Assembly: GCF_000280925.3 (NCBI RefSeq)
Contig: NZ_CP012109.1
Coordinates: 1,736,001-1,800,000 of the forward strand
Direction of reading: 5' to 3'
Source: Myxococcus hansupus
GTDB taxonomy: Bacteria; Myxococcota; Myxococcia; Myxococcales; Myxococcaceae
Length of the DNA: 64,000 bases
The position numbers were made by a program, and so were the translations under genes. This document shows, piece by piece, positions 42,901-51,591 of the stretch (the first letter of the stretch is position 1; the number at the start of each line of letters is the position of its first letter). The notes beneath the pieces are model-generated. The model made no database searches. It had not been told where the DNA came from and saw nothing but the letters and a program-made list of their open reading frames with translations.

Positions 42901-43259
42901 GCGCCCTCGAAGGTGAAGCCGCCCACCAGCGTGCCGTGGGCGTTGTCCGGATTCACGACGCGCACGTCCACCGCGCCCGAGGTGGCGGTGGGGGTGTAGC
43001 CGTAGATGCGGTGGGAGTTGACCACCACGACCCGCAGCGCTTCCTGCTGGCCGAAGAAGAGCTTCGCGCCCTCCTGGAAGCCGGAGCCGTAGACGTTGAT
43101 GAGGGTGTTACCCGCGGAGGGGCCGCCCGACGGCTGCACTTCCCGCACGGTGGGCGCGTTGCCGGTGGGTTGGGTTCCGTCGGAATCGCCGTCACAGGCG
43201 ACAGCCAGGAGCGGCAGGACGAGGAGAAGGGCACGGAGACAGCGAGACGACATCGACAT
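39948..43259 (-). CDS. seven-repeat lipoprotein with IPT domain, coupled to the maltodextrin transporter
   Basis: A 1103-residue lipoprotein: signal with lipobox LAVAC (Cys22), then an IPT/TIG domain (about 33-115), then seven repeats of about 130-150 residues. Repeats 2-7 start with a Y/W-C-K/R/N-L/I segment (such as YCKLGPDGNN). They carry VYAAGVT...GxGxGVVAQLGYGP, a WTW...A-x-Y...ND block, LPNPGTVGTYRFAYRF and a VNGGAFxYCDxDG end. The two conserved Cys in each repeat (YCK and YCD) could pair. The last segment of each repeat is reminiscent of carbohydrate-binding or starch-binding modules (inference). ATG 43259 shares one base with the malG-like stop, and AAGGGG precedes it, so it belongs to the transporter operon. 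A surface glycan-binding role is likely. Confidence 0.75.
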   Translation of the reverse strand: MSMSSRCLRALLLVLPLLAVACDGDSDGTQPTGNAPTVREVQPSGGPSAGNTLINVYGSGFQEGAKLFFGQQEALRVVVVNSHRIYGYTPTATSGAVDVRVVNPDNAHGTLVGGFTFEGAPVAHIDQAEILNGNVDAVSSGQPVGVTVRGAVTVTGITRGTGQGGGITAQVGFAPATADLLNQESYTWESASYEGDTDSREADIYQGTVLLQPAIGGESREWVVTMRFSVDGGATWVMADGDGSANGISETMLRRVFISRPRVDYCKLGPDGNNGPLNIFYRPGDTTRVKVPGQVYAAGVTQGGGAGSGLVAQLGYGPSDSDPRNSNAWTWIGATYKTDHGNNDEWEAELPNPGTVGTWRVAFRFSISENAWRYCDTDGVNDSNEGNLTFSLARLGTLTVGDEAPKAPVAWCKIGLDQTPPAVINYTTTQTTGLNTVYAQVNLPGVTDRQGAGPGLSGQLGWGPVGEDPRTSPLWNWSTQLTFDQDNFEVNDQWKGTLPNPAANGDYRYAVRFSHDGGPIRVCDGNGVDDGGQEFEMDQLGVLTVTGQPVVPRVIGYCKLGPDGNSTPESVTYTTATTPSRVIEAQVWVQGVTNSAGQGTGVVGQLGWGPAGENPATSSQWNWTTNATYRTDLGANDVYEATLPNPGAVGTYRFAYRFQVNDGAFLLCDADGNSGGANGFDAALTGTLTVTEAQSINAVDYCKLGPDGNNTPQSLTYLATEPASHVIVAFVNVAGITDTTTGEVADIVGQLGWGPAGENPATSDEWDWSTSAQFAEDFFANDRYQATLPNPGTVGNYRFAYRFQVNGGAFLYCDADGNSTGPEGFDPALTGTLAVSPAPEPTAAYCRLQSVSGTTVGSGDAVNVVGRVHVPGVTAGEGPGAGVQVQVGIGAADANASTQAATFTWTAAAYANEADGEADTDEFTATLAPAYTGNRAVSMRYTTDGTTWTYCDKDGSDVGGYTLGQQHALTVGNHTVIGYCNLQWPFDMAVGAEGGARTVYGQLYAAGVTPGGGQGAGVVAQLGYGPASSDPGVSGWTWVAATYLSDEGDNDQYSVDLPAGVPAGTSYAYRYSVNGGAFCYGDRNDRGGSTNGFSGGDIGTVVP

Positions 43260-44107
43260 CACCCCTTGACGCCGCCAGCGGTCAAACCGCCGACGAGGTG
43301 TTTCTGAAGCGCGAAGAACAGGGCCATGACCGGCGCGGAGACAATCAGCGCGCCGGCCGCGAACTTGCCCCACTCCACCTTGTGTTCGCCCACGTACCGC
43401 TGGAGCGCGACGGGCAAGGTGAAGCGGGACGGGTCGTTGAGCAGCGTGGCGGCGAGGATGAACTCGTTCCACGCCGTCATGAAGGAGAACAGCGCCGTGA
43501 CGGCCAGCGCGGGCCGGGCCAGCGGGAGCACCACGCGGATGAAGACCTGGAAGGTGGAGGCCCCGTCCATCACCGCCGCTTCCTCCAGCTCACGCGGCAG
43601 CGTGTCGAAGTAGCCCTTCAGGTTCCAGATGCAGAAGGGCAGGGCGGTGGTGGCGTAGACGAGGACGAGCCCGGACAGGCTGTCGAGCAGGTGCAGCTTC
43701 TGGAGGATGCTGTAGATGGGCACCATCATCAGCGTCGCCGGGAACATCTGGGTGATGAGCAGCGCCTGCATCCCGCCGTCCTTGCCGGGGAAGCGGAAGC
43801 GCGACAGCGCGTAGGCCGCCGACACCGCCAGCGTCAGGCCCACCATCGTGGTGGCGCCGGAGACGACGATGCTCGCCAGGAGCTGCCGGCCGAACACCCA
43901 TCGCCCCGCCGCGTCCGTGCCGGAGAGCACCTGACGGAAGTGCTCGAACGTGACGGTCTCCGGGAACGGGTTGGCGGTGAGCGCCAGGCCGTCCGTGGGC
44001 GACAGCGCCATCTTCACCACCCAGAGCACCGGGTAGAGCGTCGCCATGCACAGGAGCGTCAGCCCGGCGTGGATGAGGGCCATCTTCAAGCGCGAGGGGT
44101 GGTTCAT
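43259..44107 (-). CDS. malG: MalG-type maltodextrin ABC permease
   Basis: A 282-residue inner-membrane permease with six hydrophobic segments and the cytoplasmic EAA loop EEAAVMDGASTFQVFIRVVL that docks the ATPase. The order and length match MalG-family subunits of carbohydrate ABC importers. It overlaps the MalE-MalF fusion gene by 4 bases and its stop overlaps the start of the repeat lipoprotein. The substrate is inferred to be maltodextrins from the neighbouring amylase and debranching enzyme. Confidence 0.9.
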   Translation of the reverse strand: MNHPSRLKMALIHAGLTLLCMATLYPVLWVVKMALSPTDGLALTANPFPETVTFEHFRQVLSGTDAAGRWVFGRQLLASIVVSGATTMVGLTLAVSAAYALSRFRFPGKDGGMQALLITQMFPATLMMVPIYSILQKLHLLDSLSGLVLVYATTALPFCIWNLKGYFDTLPRELEEAAVMDGASTFQVFIRVVLPLARPALAVTALFSFMTAWNEFILAATLLNDPSRFTLPVALQRYVGEHKVEWGKFAAGALIVSAPVMALFFALQKHLVGGLTAGGVKG

Positions 44108-46284
44108 CCCACCACCTCCGACGACGACCGCGTCAGGCGCTTGGTGAAGGTGGACCAGCCCAGCAGCACCACGAAGATGAGCACCGAGTACGCCGCGGCG
44201 AAGCCGTACTGCTCGTTGCGCTGGAAGGCCCAGCGGAAGGCCTCGGACACCAGGATGTCGGTGCCGCCGCCCGGCTCACCGCCGGACACCAGGTAGATGA
44301 TGTTGAACATGTTGAAGGTCCACACGCTGCCCAGGATGACGGCGGGCAGCATGGCGGGCTTCAGGAGCGGCAGGGTGATGTGGCGGAACTGCGTCCACTT
44401 GCTGGCGCCATCCACCTCCGCGGCCTCGTAGAGCTCCTGGGGGATGGACTGGAGCGCGCCCAGCGCCACCACCATCATGAACGGGAAGCCCAGCCAGGTG
44501 TTGGTGGCCACGTTGGCCGCGAAGGCCGTGGAGAACTGCGTGAACCAGCTCACCGGCTCCAGCCCCAGCGCCACCAGCAGGCCGTTGATGGCCCCGAACT
44601 GGCGGTGGAACATGCCCTTCCACATGAGCGCGGTGATGTAGTTGGGAACGGCCCAGGGGATGATGAGCAGCACCCGGTAGACACCCCGCAGCTTGAGCAG
44701 CGGATCCTTCAGCAGCATCGCCAGGAACAGGCCGATGCTGACGTGGAGCACCACGTTGACCAGCGCCCACAGCAGCGTCACGGCCAGCGTGAAGTAGAAG
44801 GACAGCGGCTCGGTGATGCTGTAGCCGCGGCTGGCCAGGATGTCCACGAAGTTGGCCAGGCCCACGAACGAGTACTCGCCGGCCTCGTGGTGGAAGAGGG
44901 ACAGGCTCAGGCCCACCACGAAGGGGACGAACACCAGCACCGCGATGCCGGCCGCCGCGGGCGCGATGTACGCCGCCGCTTGTGCAACGTCTGGGTAACG
45001 GCGCTTGAAGGGCAGCGTCGCCGCGGGCCGCCGCAGCACCCAGACGGAGCCGCCCAGGGCCATGGCGCCCAGCAGGCCCAGCCACGGCAACGGGCTCGCC
45101 TCGGGGGGGCGCTCGCGGTGCAGCGCGCGGTAGCGCCGGTCCGCCAGCGCGCCCGCGTCCTGGGGCAGGGTGCCGCCTTGCAGCACCGCGCGCAGCGCCA
45201 GCTTCATGGGCTCCCACACGCGCGCCATCTCCAGCGTGTTGGGCATGGGCGTGGCGTGGCGGGCCGCCTCGCGGAAGGAGGAGATGAGCGTGTCCTCCTG
45301 GACCTCGCGCAGCGTGTACGCGGCCACGTCCGCCGGAATCTGCCGGCCCACCGTGGCGCGCACGCGCGAGGCCTCGCCCAGGGAGATGAAGCGCGCCAGC
45401 TTCTGGGCCTGCTCGGCCTTGGCGGTGCGCGACGACACATAGGCCGTCTCCACGCCCAGGAAGGGGCGGATGGGGATGCCCGTCTCGCTCACCTGGGGCA
45501 GGCCCACCACGCGGTAGTCGACCTCTGGCGCGATTTCGCCGGCGAACCAGGGGCCGCTGATGACCATGGCGGCGCGGCCGTCGTTGAAGAGGCTCTTCAC
45601 CAGCGCGCCCGAGGCCTCCTGCGGGATGAAGCGCGCGTCTTGCAGCCCCTTCACGAAGGCCAGCGAGCGGGCCATGCCCTGCGTGTCGAAGCTGGCGCGG
45701 CCCGAGGCGTCGAACAGCTCGCCGCCGAAGCCGAAGAGGAAGCCCGCGTGGAAGTAGAAGTCGCCGCTCTCGTAGGCCATCCCGAAGCGGCCCTCGCCCG
45801 AGTTCGACAGGGCGGGCAGCATCTTCAGCAGTGCCTCCGTCGTCGTGGGCGGCTGGGGCACGTGCTTCGTGTTGACGTAGAGCGCCAGCGACTTGAGCGA
45901 CATCGGATAGCCGTACACCTGGCCATCCACCTCCAGCGCCTCCACGGCGTTGGGGAAGTAGTCCTCGCGCGCCAGGCCGCTGGCGGGCGCCACCAGGTTC
46001 TGTGCGTGGAAGTTGCGCAGCCGCTCGTGGTTGAAGATGAAGACGTCCGGGCCCACGCCGTGGGGAATGGCGTTGGTCAGCTTGGCGGCGTACGCGTCAT
46101 AGGGCAGCGCGAGCAGCTCCACCTGCACGCCCGTCTTCGCGGTGAACAGCTCCGTGGCCTGGACCAGCGCCGTCTCCTCGCCGCCGCGGTACGCGTGCCA
46201 CAGCTTGAGGGGGCGGGCATCCTCCGGGGCCGCCCGCGCGCCGAACGCCGTGGCGAGCAGCGCGAGCACGAGCCAGTGCTTCAA
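44104..46284 (-). CDS. MalE-MalF fusion: maltodextrin-binding domain joined to permease
   Basis: A 726-residue protein that unites two normally separate subunits. Residues 1-19 are a signal peptide (LVLALLATAFGARA). Residues about 20-385 form an extracellular solute-binding domain (LKLWHAYRGGEETALVQATE, GVGPDVFIFNHERL, FMWPLTS-like AMVISGPWFAGEI). After a linker and a hydrophobic segment (LPWLGLLGAMALGGSVWVL), residues about 430-726 form a MalF-like permease with EAA loop YEAAEVDGASKWTQFRHITL near residue 617. The binding domain is thus tethered at the periplasmic face instead of being free. It overlaps malK by 4 bases and malG by 4 bases. Confidence 0.92.
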   Translation of the reverse strand: MKHWLVLALLATAFGARAAPEDARPLKLWHAYRGGEETALVQATELFTAKTGVQVELLALPYDAYAAKLTNAIPHGVGPDVFIFNHERLRNFHAQNLVAPASGLAREDYFPNAVEALEVDGQVYGYPMSLKSLALYVNTKHVPQPPTTTEALLKMLPALSNSGEGRFGMAYESGDFYFHAGFLFGFGGELFDASGRASFDTQGMARSLAFVKGLQDARFIPQEASGALVKSLFNDGRAAMVISGPWFAGEIAPEVDYRVVGLPQVSETGIPIRPFLGVETAYVSSRTAKAEQAQKLARFISLGEASRVRATVGRQIPADVAAYTLREVQEDTLISSFREAARHATPMPNTLEMARVWEPMKLALRAVLQGGTLPQDAGALADRRYRALHRERPPEASPLPWLGLLGAMALGGSVWVLRRPAATLPFKRRYPDVAQAAAYIAPAAAGIAVLVFVPFVVGLSLSLFHHEAGEYSFVGLANFVDILASRGYSITEPLSFYFTLAVTLLWALVNVVLHVSIGLFLAMLLKDPLLKLRGVYRVLLIIPWAVPNYITALMWKGMFHRQFGAINGLLVALGLEPVSWFTQFSTAFAANVATNTWLGFPFMMVVALGALQSIPQELYEAAEVDGASKWTQFRHITLPLLKPAMLPAVILGSVWTFNMFNIIYLVSGGEPGGGTDILVSEAFRWAFQRNEQYGFAAAYSVLIFVVLLGWSTFTKRLTRSSSEVVG

Positions 46285-47378
46285 GACGCCACCCCCGCCG
46301 CGACATCCAACGAAGCGCGCTGCTCCGGGTGGCGCAGCGCCGCCGAGCCGTCCTCGGTGAAGACGTGGAGCGCGTCCGACACGGGGGCCAGGAACACCTT
46401 GTCACCCACCGAGACGTTCACGCCCTTGTCGAAGCGCGCCGCCACCGGGCCGGTCTCCGTGGTGACGAAGGCGTAACCGTCGAAGCCCAGGCGCTCCACC
46501 GCGTCCACCGTGCCCGCCAGCGGGCCCTGCGTCGCCACGCGCAGGTCCTGGGGGCGCAGGCCCAGCAGCACCCGCTGCCCGGCGGGAACGTCCGTGGGGC
46601 AGGGGAGGGTGAAGCCCTTGCCGGTGAACCGGGCGCCGTCTCGCGTCGCCTCCAGGAAGTTCATGGCGGGCGAGCCGAGGAAGCCCGCCACGAACCGGTT
46701 GGCGGGGCGGTTGTAGAGGTCCAGCGGCGGGCCCACCTGCTGGAGGATTCCCCCGTTGAAGACGGCCACGCGGGTGGCCAGCGTCATGGCCTCCACCTGA
46801 TCATGCGTGACGTAGATCATCGTCGCGCCCAGGCGGCGGTGCAGCCGCGCCAGCTCGCCGCGCATCTGGACGCGCAGCGCGGTGTCCAGGTTGGAGAGGG
46901 GCTCGTCGAAGAGGAAGACCTTGGGCCTCCGGACGATGGCGCGCCCCATGGCCACGCGCTGACGTTGCCCGCCCGACAGGGCCTTGGGCTTGCGCTCCAG
47001 CAGGTGGCTCAACTCCAACATCCCCGCGACTTCCTGCACGCGCGAGGCAATCTCCGAGGCGGGGAACTTCCGGAGCGTCAGGCCGAAGGCCAGGTTCTCC
47101 CGCACCGTCATATGGGGGTAGAGCGCGTAGGACTGGAACACCATCGCCACGTCGCGATCACGCGGCGCGACATCGTTCACCCGCGCGCCCCCGATGCGCA
47201 CCTCGCCCGCGTCCACCTGCTCCAGCCCCGCGATGAGCCGAAGCAGCGTCGTCTTCCCGCATCCGGACGGGCCCACCATCACCAGGAATTCGCCTTCCCC
47301 CACCTGAAGGTCCACGCCCTTCACGATGAGGTTCTGGCCAAACGACTTCTTGATCCCACTCAGGGTGACTTCGGACAA
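46281..47378 (-). CDS. malK: MalK-type ABC ATPase
   Basis: A 365-residue sugar-importer ATPase. Walker A is GPSGCGKTT (residues 36-44), the Q-loop reads VFQSYALYPHMTV, the signature is LSGGQRQRVAMGRA, Walker B is VFLFDEPLSNLD, and the switch His is in YVTHDQVEAMT. A C-terminal TOBE/OB domain follows (LLGLRPQDLRV), as in MalK/UgpC. The start is TTG 47378 without a strong ribosome site, but TATAAAAT lies just upstream on this strand, so the leader may be very short. First gene of the leftward transporter operon. Confidence 0.92.
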   Translation of the reverse strand: MSEVTLSGIKKSFGQNLIVKGVDLQVGEGEFLVMVGPSGCGKTTLLRLIAGLEQVDAGEVRIGGARVNDVAPRDRDVAMVFQSYALYPHMTVRENLAFGLTLRKFPASEIASRVQEVAGMLELSHLLERKPKALSGGQRQRVAMGRAIVRRPKVFLFDEPLSNLDTALRVQMRGELARLHRRLGATMIYVTHDQVEAMTLATRVAVFNGGILQQVGPPLDLYNRPANRFVAGFLGSPAMNFLEATRDGARFTGKGFTLPCPTDVPAGQRVLLGLRPQDLRVATQGPLAGTVDAVERLGFDGYAFVTTETGPVAARFDKGVNVSVGDKVFLAPVSDALHVFTEDGSAALRHPEQRASLDVAAGVAS

Positions 47379-47616
47379 GTCGTGCTCGGAATTTTATAGG
47401 GGAGACGGCCGCGCACCTTACCCGGACGCCCTCGGTTTCCTCAAACCTCCGTGGTAGTACGCAGTGCGTCATCCGCGTGTGTGCGGGACTGGACGAAGCG
47501 CCGCCAGAGGGCTGAAACCCGGGCCCTGCCTTGTCAGGGGCGGAAGGCGCTTGTTATGGAAGCGGAGTTTTATTGCCGGGCCGAGTCATGTCCGGACCTC
47601 GAGGTCAGCCTACCTG
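47379..47616. promoter_or_regulatory. divergent control region of the alpha-glucan island
   Basis: The 238-base gap between malK (leftward) and the debranching enzyme (rightward). On the malK side, TATAAAAT (plus-strand 47391-47398) is a good -10 candidate only about 13 bases before the TTG start. Two similar boxes in direct orientation, GGAATTTTAT (47388-47397) and GGAGTTTTAT (near 47563), and a palindrome ACGCAGTGCGT (47459-47469) are possible regulator sites. No regulator gene adjoins. Confidence 0.4.
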
Positions 47617-50055
47617 ATGCGCACTCCCAGAATGTCCCGCTTCGTGGGCGCGGCGCTGTCCACCGCCCTGCTCGTCACTGGCTGTAGCGAGAGCGATTAC
47701 GTCCGGCTGTACCACGGTGAAGCCCGGGCCCCGAGCTACTCCGTCGATGACATCGAGTCCATGCGCTACATCGGGCCGACGTTCGTGGACAAGGGGGTCA
47801 ATTTCGCCCTGTACTCGGAGAACGCCACCCGGCTGGAGCTGCTCCTCTTCGAGGATCCGGAGAGCAACCGCCCGGCGCGCGTCTACCAGATGACGCGCTA
47901 CGGCGACGTGTGGAGCGTCTACGTGGAGGGCGTGGGCCTGGGCCAGCACTACGGCTTCCGCGCCTGGGGTCCCAACTGGGAATATGATCCGAACTGGTTC
48001 CCGGGCTCCATCCACGGCTTCAAGGCGGACGCGGACGCCTACGGCAACCGCTTCAACCCGAACAAGCTGCTGACGGATCCGTACTCCAAGGCGCTGCACC
48101 GCGACCACGACTGGAGCAAGGGCAGCACGGCCAGTGGCCCGGCGCGCAACGAGGTGACGTACGCGGCCTCGTCCAAGAGCGTGCTCGTCCAGAGCACCTA
48201 CCAGTGGAGCGACGTCGAGCGTCAGTGGCGCGCCAACCGGCAGGACGAGAACTGGGAAGGCCACGGCTGGCAGGACCTCATCGTCTACGAGGTCCACGCC
48301 AAGGGCTTCACCGCCGACCCCGCCAGCGGCGTGCGCTTCCCGGGCACCTACCGCGGCTTCGGTGAGAAGGCCGCGTACCTGGCCGAGCTGGGCATCACCG
48401 CGGTGGAGCTGCTGCCCATCCACGAGAAGCCGCTGGACGGTGGCTACTGGGGCTACCAGACCATCAACTTCTTCGCGCCCGAGCTGTCCTACGCGGCCCT
48501 CCGTGAGCCGCACCAGGTCATCGACGAGTTCAAGTGGATGGTGGAGCAGCTCCACCAGCACGGCATCGAGGTGATTGTCGACGTCGTCTACAACCACACC
48601 GGCGAGGGTGGCCTGTGGCGCGAGAAGCTGGAGACGGATGACGTCATGCCCGGCGAGCCGCTCGAGTCCCTGGACCCGGCGGAGACCGCGGGTCTGTACT
48701 CGTTCCGCGGCATCGACAACCAAGCGTACTACGCGCTCAACCCCGACCGGCGCACTTACTGGAACAACACGGGCGTGGGCAACCAGACGCGGCCCAACCA
48801 CCGGCCCACGCGCAAGCTCATCATCGACAGCCTCCGCTTCTACGTGGAAGAGCTGCACGTGGACGGCTTCCGCTTCGACCTGGCGCCCATCCTGGGTGAG
48901 CGCGACGGCGACTACAACCGCTGGGATGATCCGCGCAACACGGTGCTCCAGGACGTCATCGACGACCCCGTGATGCAGAAGTACAACACCCGCATCATGG
49001 CCGAGCCGTGGAGCGCGGGCGGCTGGTACTGCATGCCGCTGGGCGAGTTCCCCAACTCCCAGACGCAGCCGGGCAACGGCTGGTACGAGTGGAACGGCCG
49101 CTTCCGTGACTGGTGGCGCGCGTTCATCAACCAGGACAACTGGAAGCTCAACTCCCACGAGGGCTCGCTGTGCGGCCGGCCCGGCACGGTGGACGGCGGC
49201 TTCCTGATGTACGGCAGCCAGGAGTGGTTCGAGCGCAACGGGCGCCGTCCGTACCACTCCATGAACTTCCTCACGGTGCACGACGGCTTCACGCTGTACG
49301 ACCTGTTCGCCTACGACGAGAAGCAGAACCGCTGCGGTCCGTTGAACCCGGTGTGCTGCGACAATCCCAACAGCCCCTTCTGCGACAAGGTCAGCGGCGA
49401 GAACCACAACCGTTCGCGCAACTGGGGCCCCATTGGCGACGAGCGCGGCGAGAGCATGCGCCGGCAGATGATGCGCAACTCCTTCATGGCCATGCTCATC
49501 AGCCACGGCACGCCGATGTTGCTGGGCGGTGACGAGTGGATGCGCACGCAGTTGGGCAACAACAACGCCTACTCCACGCTCTCCGACAACCCGTTCAACT
49601 GGTACCAGTGGGGCGCGTATCTGGCGCGTGACGAGCGTCACCGCATGTTCGAGTTCGTGAAGGCCGCCATCCGCATGCGCAAGGAGCACGCGTACGCCTT
49701 CGCGCCGAAGGACTACGGCAAGGGCGCGCCGCTGGCCTGGAAGAGCGCCCAGAACACCGAGGCGGCGTGGGACAGCAAGCAGATGATGATTCACTACCAC
49801 GACGCGTCCTACGGGCCGGAGCTGCTGGTGCTCATCAACATGGAGCCGCGCGCGGTGGAGTTCACGCTGCCGGAGGGCCGCAAGTGGACGCGGCTCATCG
49901 ACACGCAGGCCTACTTCGACAGCCCCGCGTATTTGACGACGGCGGGCCTGGACAGCCGTGCCACCGGAAACTCGTGGCTCGACAATCCGTCGCCGGTGAA
50001 CGGCGCGACGTACGGCATGCCTGAAAGAACCATCGTCGTCCTGCGTGCGGAGTAG
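47617..50055 (+). CDS. GH13 debranching enzyme (isoamylase/pullulanase type) lipoprotein
   Basis: An 812-residue lipoprotein with lipobox LVTGC (Cys23). A CBM48-like N-terminal domain (GVNFALYSENATRLELLLFE) is followed by the GH13 barrel. Catalytic blocks visible are VYNHTGEGG, the nucleophile GFRFDLA, the acid IMAEPW and the LTVHDGF transition-state block. WDNPYGR-like entry sequences and FRGIDNQAYY are typical of GlgX/isoamylase. It should cut alpha-1,6 branches of glycogen, amylopectin or pullulan outside the inner membrane. The start 47617 is preferred for the signal peptide (MRTPRMSRFV); ATG 47632 is possible. Confidence 0.9.
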   Translation: MRTPRMSRFVGAALSTALLVTGCSESDYVRLYHGEARAPSYSVDDIESMRYIGPTFVDKGVNFALYSENATRLELLLFEDPESNRPARVYQMTRYGDVWSVYVEGVGLGQHYGFRAWGPNWEYDPNWFPGSIHGFKADADAYGNRFNPNKLLTDPYSKALHRDHDWSKGSTASGPARNEVTYAASSKSVLVQSTYQWSDVERQWRANRQDENWEGHGWQDLIVYEVHAKGFTADPASGVRFPGTYRGFGEKAAYLAELGITAVELLPIHEKPLDGGYWGYQTINFFAPELSYAALREPHQVIDEFKWMVEQLHQHGIEVIVDVVYNHTGEGGLWREKLETDDVMPGEPLESLDPAETAGLYSFRGIDNQAYYALNPDRRTYWNNTGVGNQTRPNHRPTRKLIIDSLRFYVEELHVDGFRFDLAPILGERDGDYNRWDDPRNTVLQDVIDDPVMQKYNTRIMAEPWSAGGWYCMPLGEFPNSQTQPGNGWYEWNGRFRDWWRAFINQDNWKLNSHEGSLCGRPGTVDGGFLMYGSQEWFERNGRRPYHSMNFLTVHDGFTLYDLFAYDEKQNRCGPLNPVCCDNPNSPFCDKVSGENHNRSRNWGPIGDERGESMRRQMMRNSFMAMLISHGTPMLLGGDEWMRTQLGNNNAYSTLSDNPFNWYQWGAYLARDERHRMFEFVKAAIRMRKEHAYAFAPKDYGKGAPLAWKSAQNTEAAWDSKQMMIHYHDASYGPELLVLINMEPRAVEFTLPEGRKWTRLIDTQAYFDSPAYLTTAGLDSRATGNSWLDNPSPVNGATYGMPERTIVVLRAE

Positions 50056-50094
50056 GGCAGGCAGGCAAGGTTGCGCTATAAGCAGGGCCCGCTC

Positions 50095-51591
50095 ATGCGA
50101 GTCCTGCCATCGCGCCTCGGCGCCATCCTGTTGACGCTCCTCCCGCTTGTTGCCCTGGCCGACGCTCCAAGAGATCGTTTCGGGGCCGCGGGTTACTTCC
50201 GAATCATGACCCGCCCGGACTTCTCGGGCGGTTCGGGTCAGCTCGGTTACTACTGGCTCTACGGCCGTCTCCTCAACGAGAGCCCCTACGGCGAGCTCAA
50301 CCTCCGGCTGGATGCGCTCCAGGCCACGCCGGGGACCGACGAGGTGTGGGCCGAGGTCCACTCGCGTATCTCCGGCACGTCGTTCCGCTCCGCGGATCCG
50401 GGCAACGGTTCGCTGATCAACTTCGCCGCGGACTACCTCTTCGTCCGCGCCGGCAACATCCTGCTGGACCGCGTGACGTGGCAGTTGGGCACGCTCGAGG
50501 ACCGCTGGAACGACCTGCACATCTACGACCAGCGTCCCGGCACGGTGCTCTGGGACACGGTGGGCCTGTCCGGCACGTACCAAGGTGACCGCTACGACGT
50601 CCTGCTGGCGGTGGGTGACAGCGGCTACACGCTGCGGCCTCGGAACTACAACACGGTGCTCACCGGCGCCGCGTCGTTCCGTTACCGGCTGATTCCCGGC
50701 CACCTCGAGGTGGGTCTCCGCGGTCAGGTCGGCTACGAGCCCGCGGTGCGCGGCAACCGGAACGCGCTCTATGCGTCTCCGAACCTGAACTACGAGGACT
50801 TCGCGCGGCGCGAGGTGGTGCAGCGCTACTTCGAGGCCAACCCCGGGCAGGAGGACCTGGTGCCGAACCTCCAGGCGCGCAGTGCCCTGTCCTATCGGGC
50901 CATGGGCTACGTGGGCTTTGGCGGGGTGGGGCCGCTGGTGTGGAGCAACCTGTACCTCACCTTCGAGAAGCGCCACCCGATGCTCTTTTACACGGAGAAC
51001 TTCCGGGGCCGGGACTGGGTCGTGTACATCGCGGACCAGACCGACGAGCGCTACGACGCCAACATCGGCAACGAGGCGTATCTGCGCCTCATCCCGGACA
51101 AGCTCGAGGCGCTGTGGGGCGTGTGGGCCGGCACCTCGTTCAACCGGGACAACAAGATCATGGCGGGCGAGGACAACCGCGTCATCGCCTCCACGGTGCT
51201 CCGTCTCCAGTACTTCCTCACCGACAAGGTCCACCTGCTCGTGGAGAGCAGCATCGCGCGCGAGAAGAGCCTGAACGGCAACCTCTACCGCAACCACGTG
51301 GACTCGGTGTTCACCAGCACGGGCGGCATGGCGGACTCGCGCGGCCTGGAGTTTGGTGACAGCGACACGCGCGACACCTGGCAGTTCAAGGCGGGTGTGG
51401 TGCTCAACCCCACGGGCCGCAGCATCTACGCGCGCCCCAGCCTGCGGTTGCTGTACGGCATCCAGCGTTCCTCCCAGCATGCCGCGTTCGGGAACTCCTT
51501 CGTGGACAGCCTGGACCAGTACAACCTTTACGTTGGTCCCGAGCGCCACTGGCACTCGGTGGTCGCCATTGAGGCCGAAGGATGGTTCTGA
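50095..51591 (+). CDS. outer-membrane beta-barrel protein of the alpha-glucan cluster
   Basis: A 498-residue exported protein: a signal peptide (LLTLLPLVALA then DAPRD), then alternating hydrophobic-polar strands rich in Tyr, Trp and Arg (GYYWLYGRLLNESPYGELNLRL for one pair), ending in EAEGWF. A terminal aromatic residue is the usual barrel-assembly signal. No TonB box or plug is visible, so it is porin-like rather than SusC-like. Its position between the debranching enzyme and the amylase, and a 10-base overlap with the amylase start, suggest it admits maltodextrins or anchors the enzymes. ATG 50071 is an alternative start. Confidence 0.75.
   Translation: MRVLPSRLGAILLTLLPLVALADAPRDRFGAAGYFRIMTRPDFSGGSGQLGYYWLYGRLLNESPYGELNLRLDALQATPGTDEVWAEVHSRISGTSFRSADPGNGSLINFAADYLFVRAGNILLDRVTWQLGTLEDRWNDLHIYDQRPGTVLWDTVGLSGTYQGDRYDVLLAVGDSGYTLRPRNYNTVLTGAASFRYRLIPGHLEVGLRGQVGYEPAVRGNRNALYASPNLNYEDFARREVVQRYFEANPGQEDLVPNLQARSALSYRAMGYVGFGGVGPLVWSNLYLTFEKRHPMLFYTENFRGRDWVVYIADQTDERYDANIGNEAYLRLIPDKLEALWGVWAGTSFNRDNKIMAGEDNRVIASTVLRLQYFLTDKVHLLVESSIAREKSLNGNLYRNHVDSVFTSTGGMADSRGLEFGDSDTRDTWQFKAGVVLNPTGRSIYARPSLRLLYGIQRSSQHAAFGNSFVDSLDQYNLYVGPERHWHSVVAIEAEGWF

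Noticed and set aside
39948-43259. The in-protein repeats as a possible CRISPR or satellite array
   Set aside because: The period is about 400 bases, divergent at DNA level and in one open frame, so these are protein repeats. I saw no short direct repeats with spacers anywhere in the window.
40338-43307. A 989-codon open frame on the plus strand
   Set aside because: It is the antisense of the repeat lipoprotein; its apparent repeats mirror those of the real protein and no signal peptide or domain is visible.
47605-51555. A 1316-codon open frame on the minus strand
   Set aside because: It lies entirely opposite the debranching enzyme and barrel genes, which have clear motifs. Long antisense frames are expected in high-GC3 DNA, and its sequence is low-complexity Val, Arg and His.
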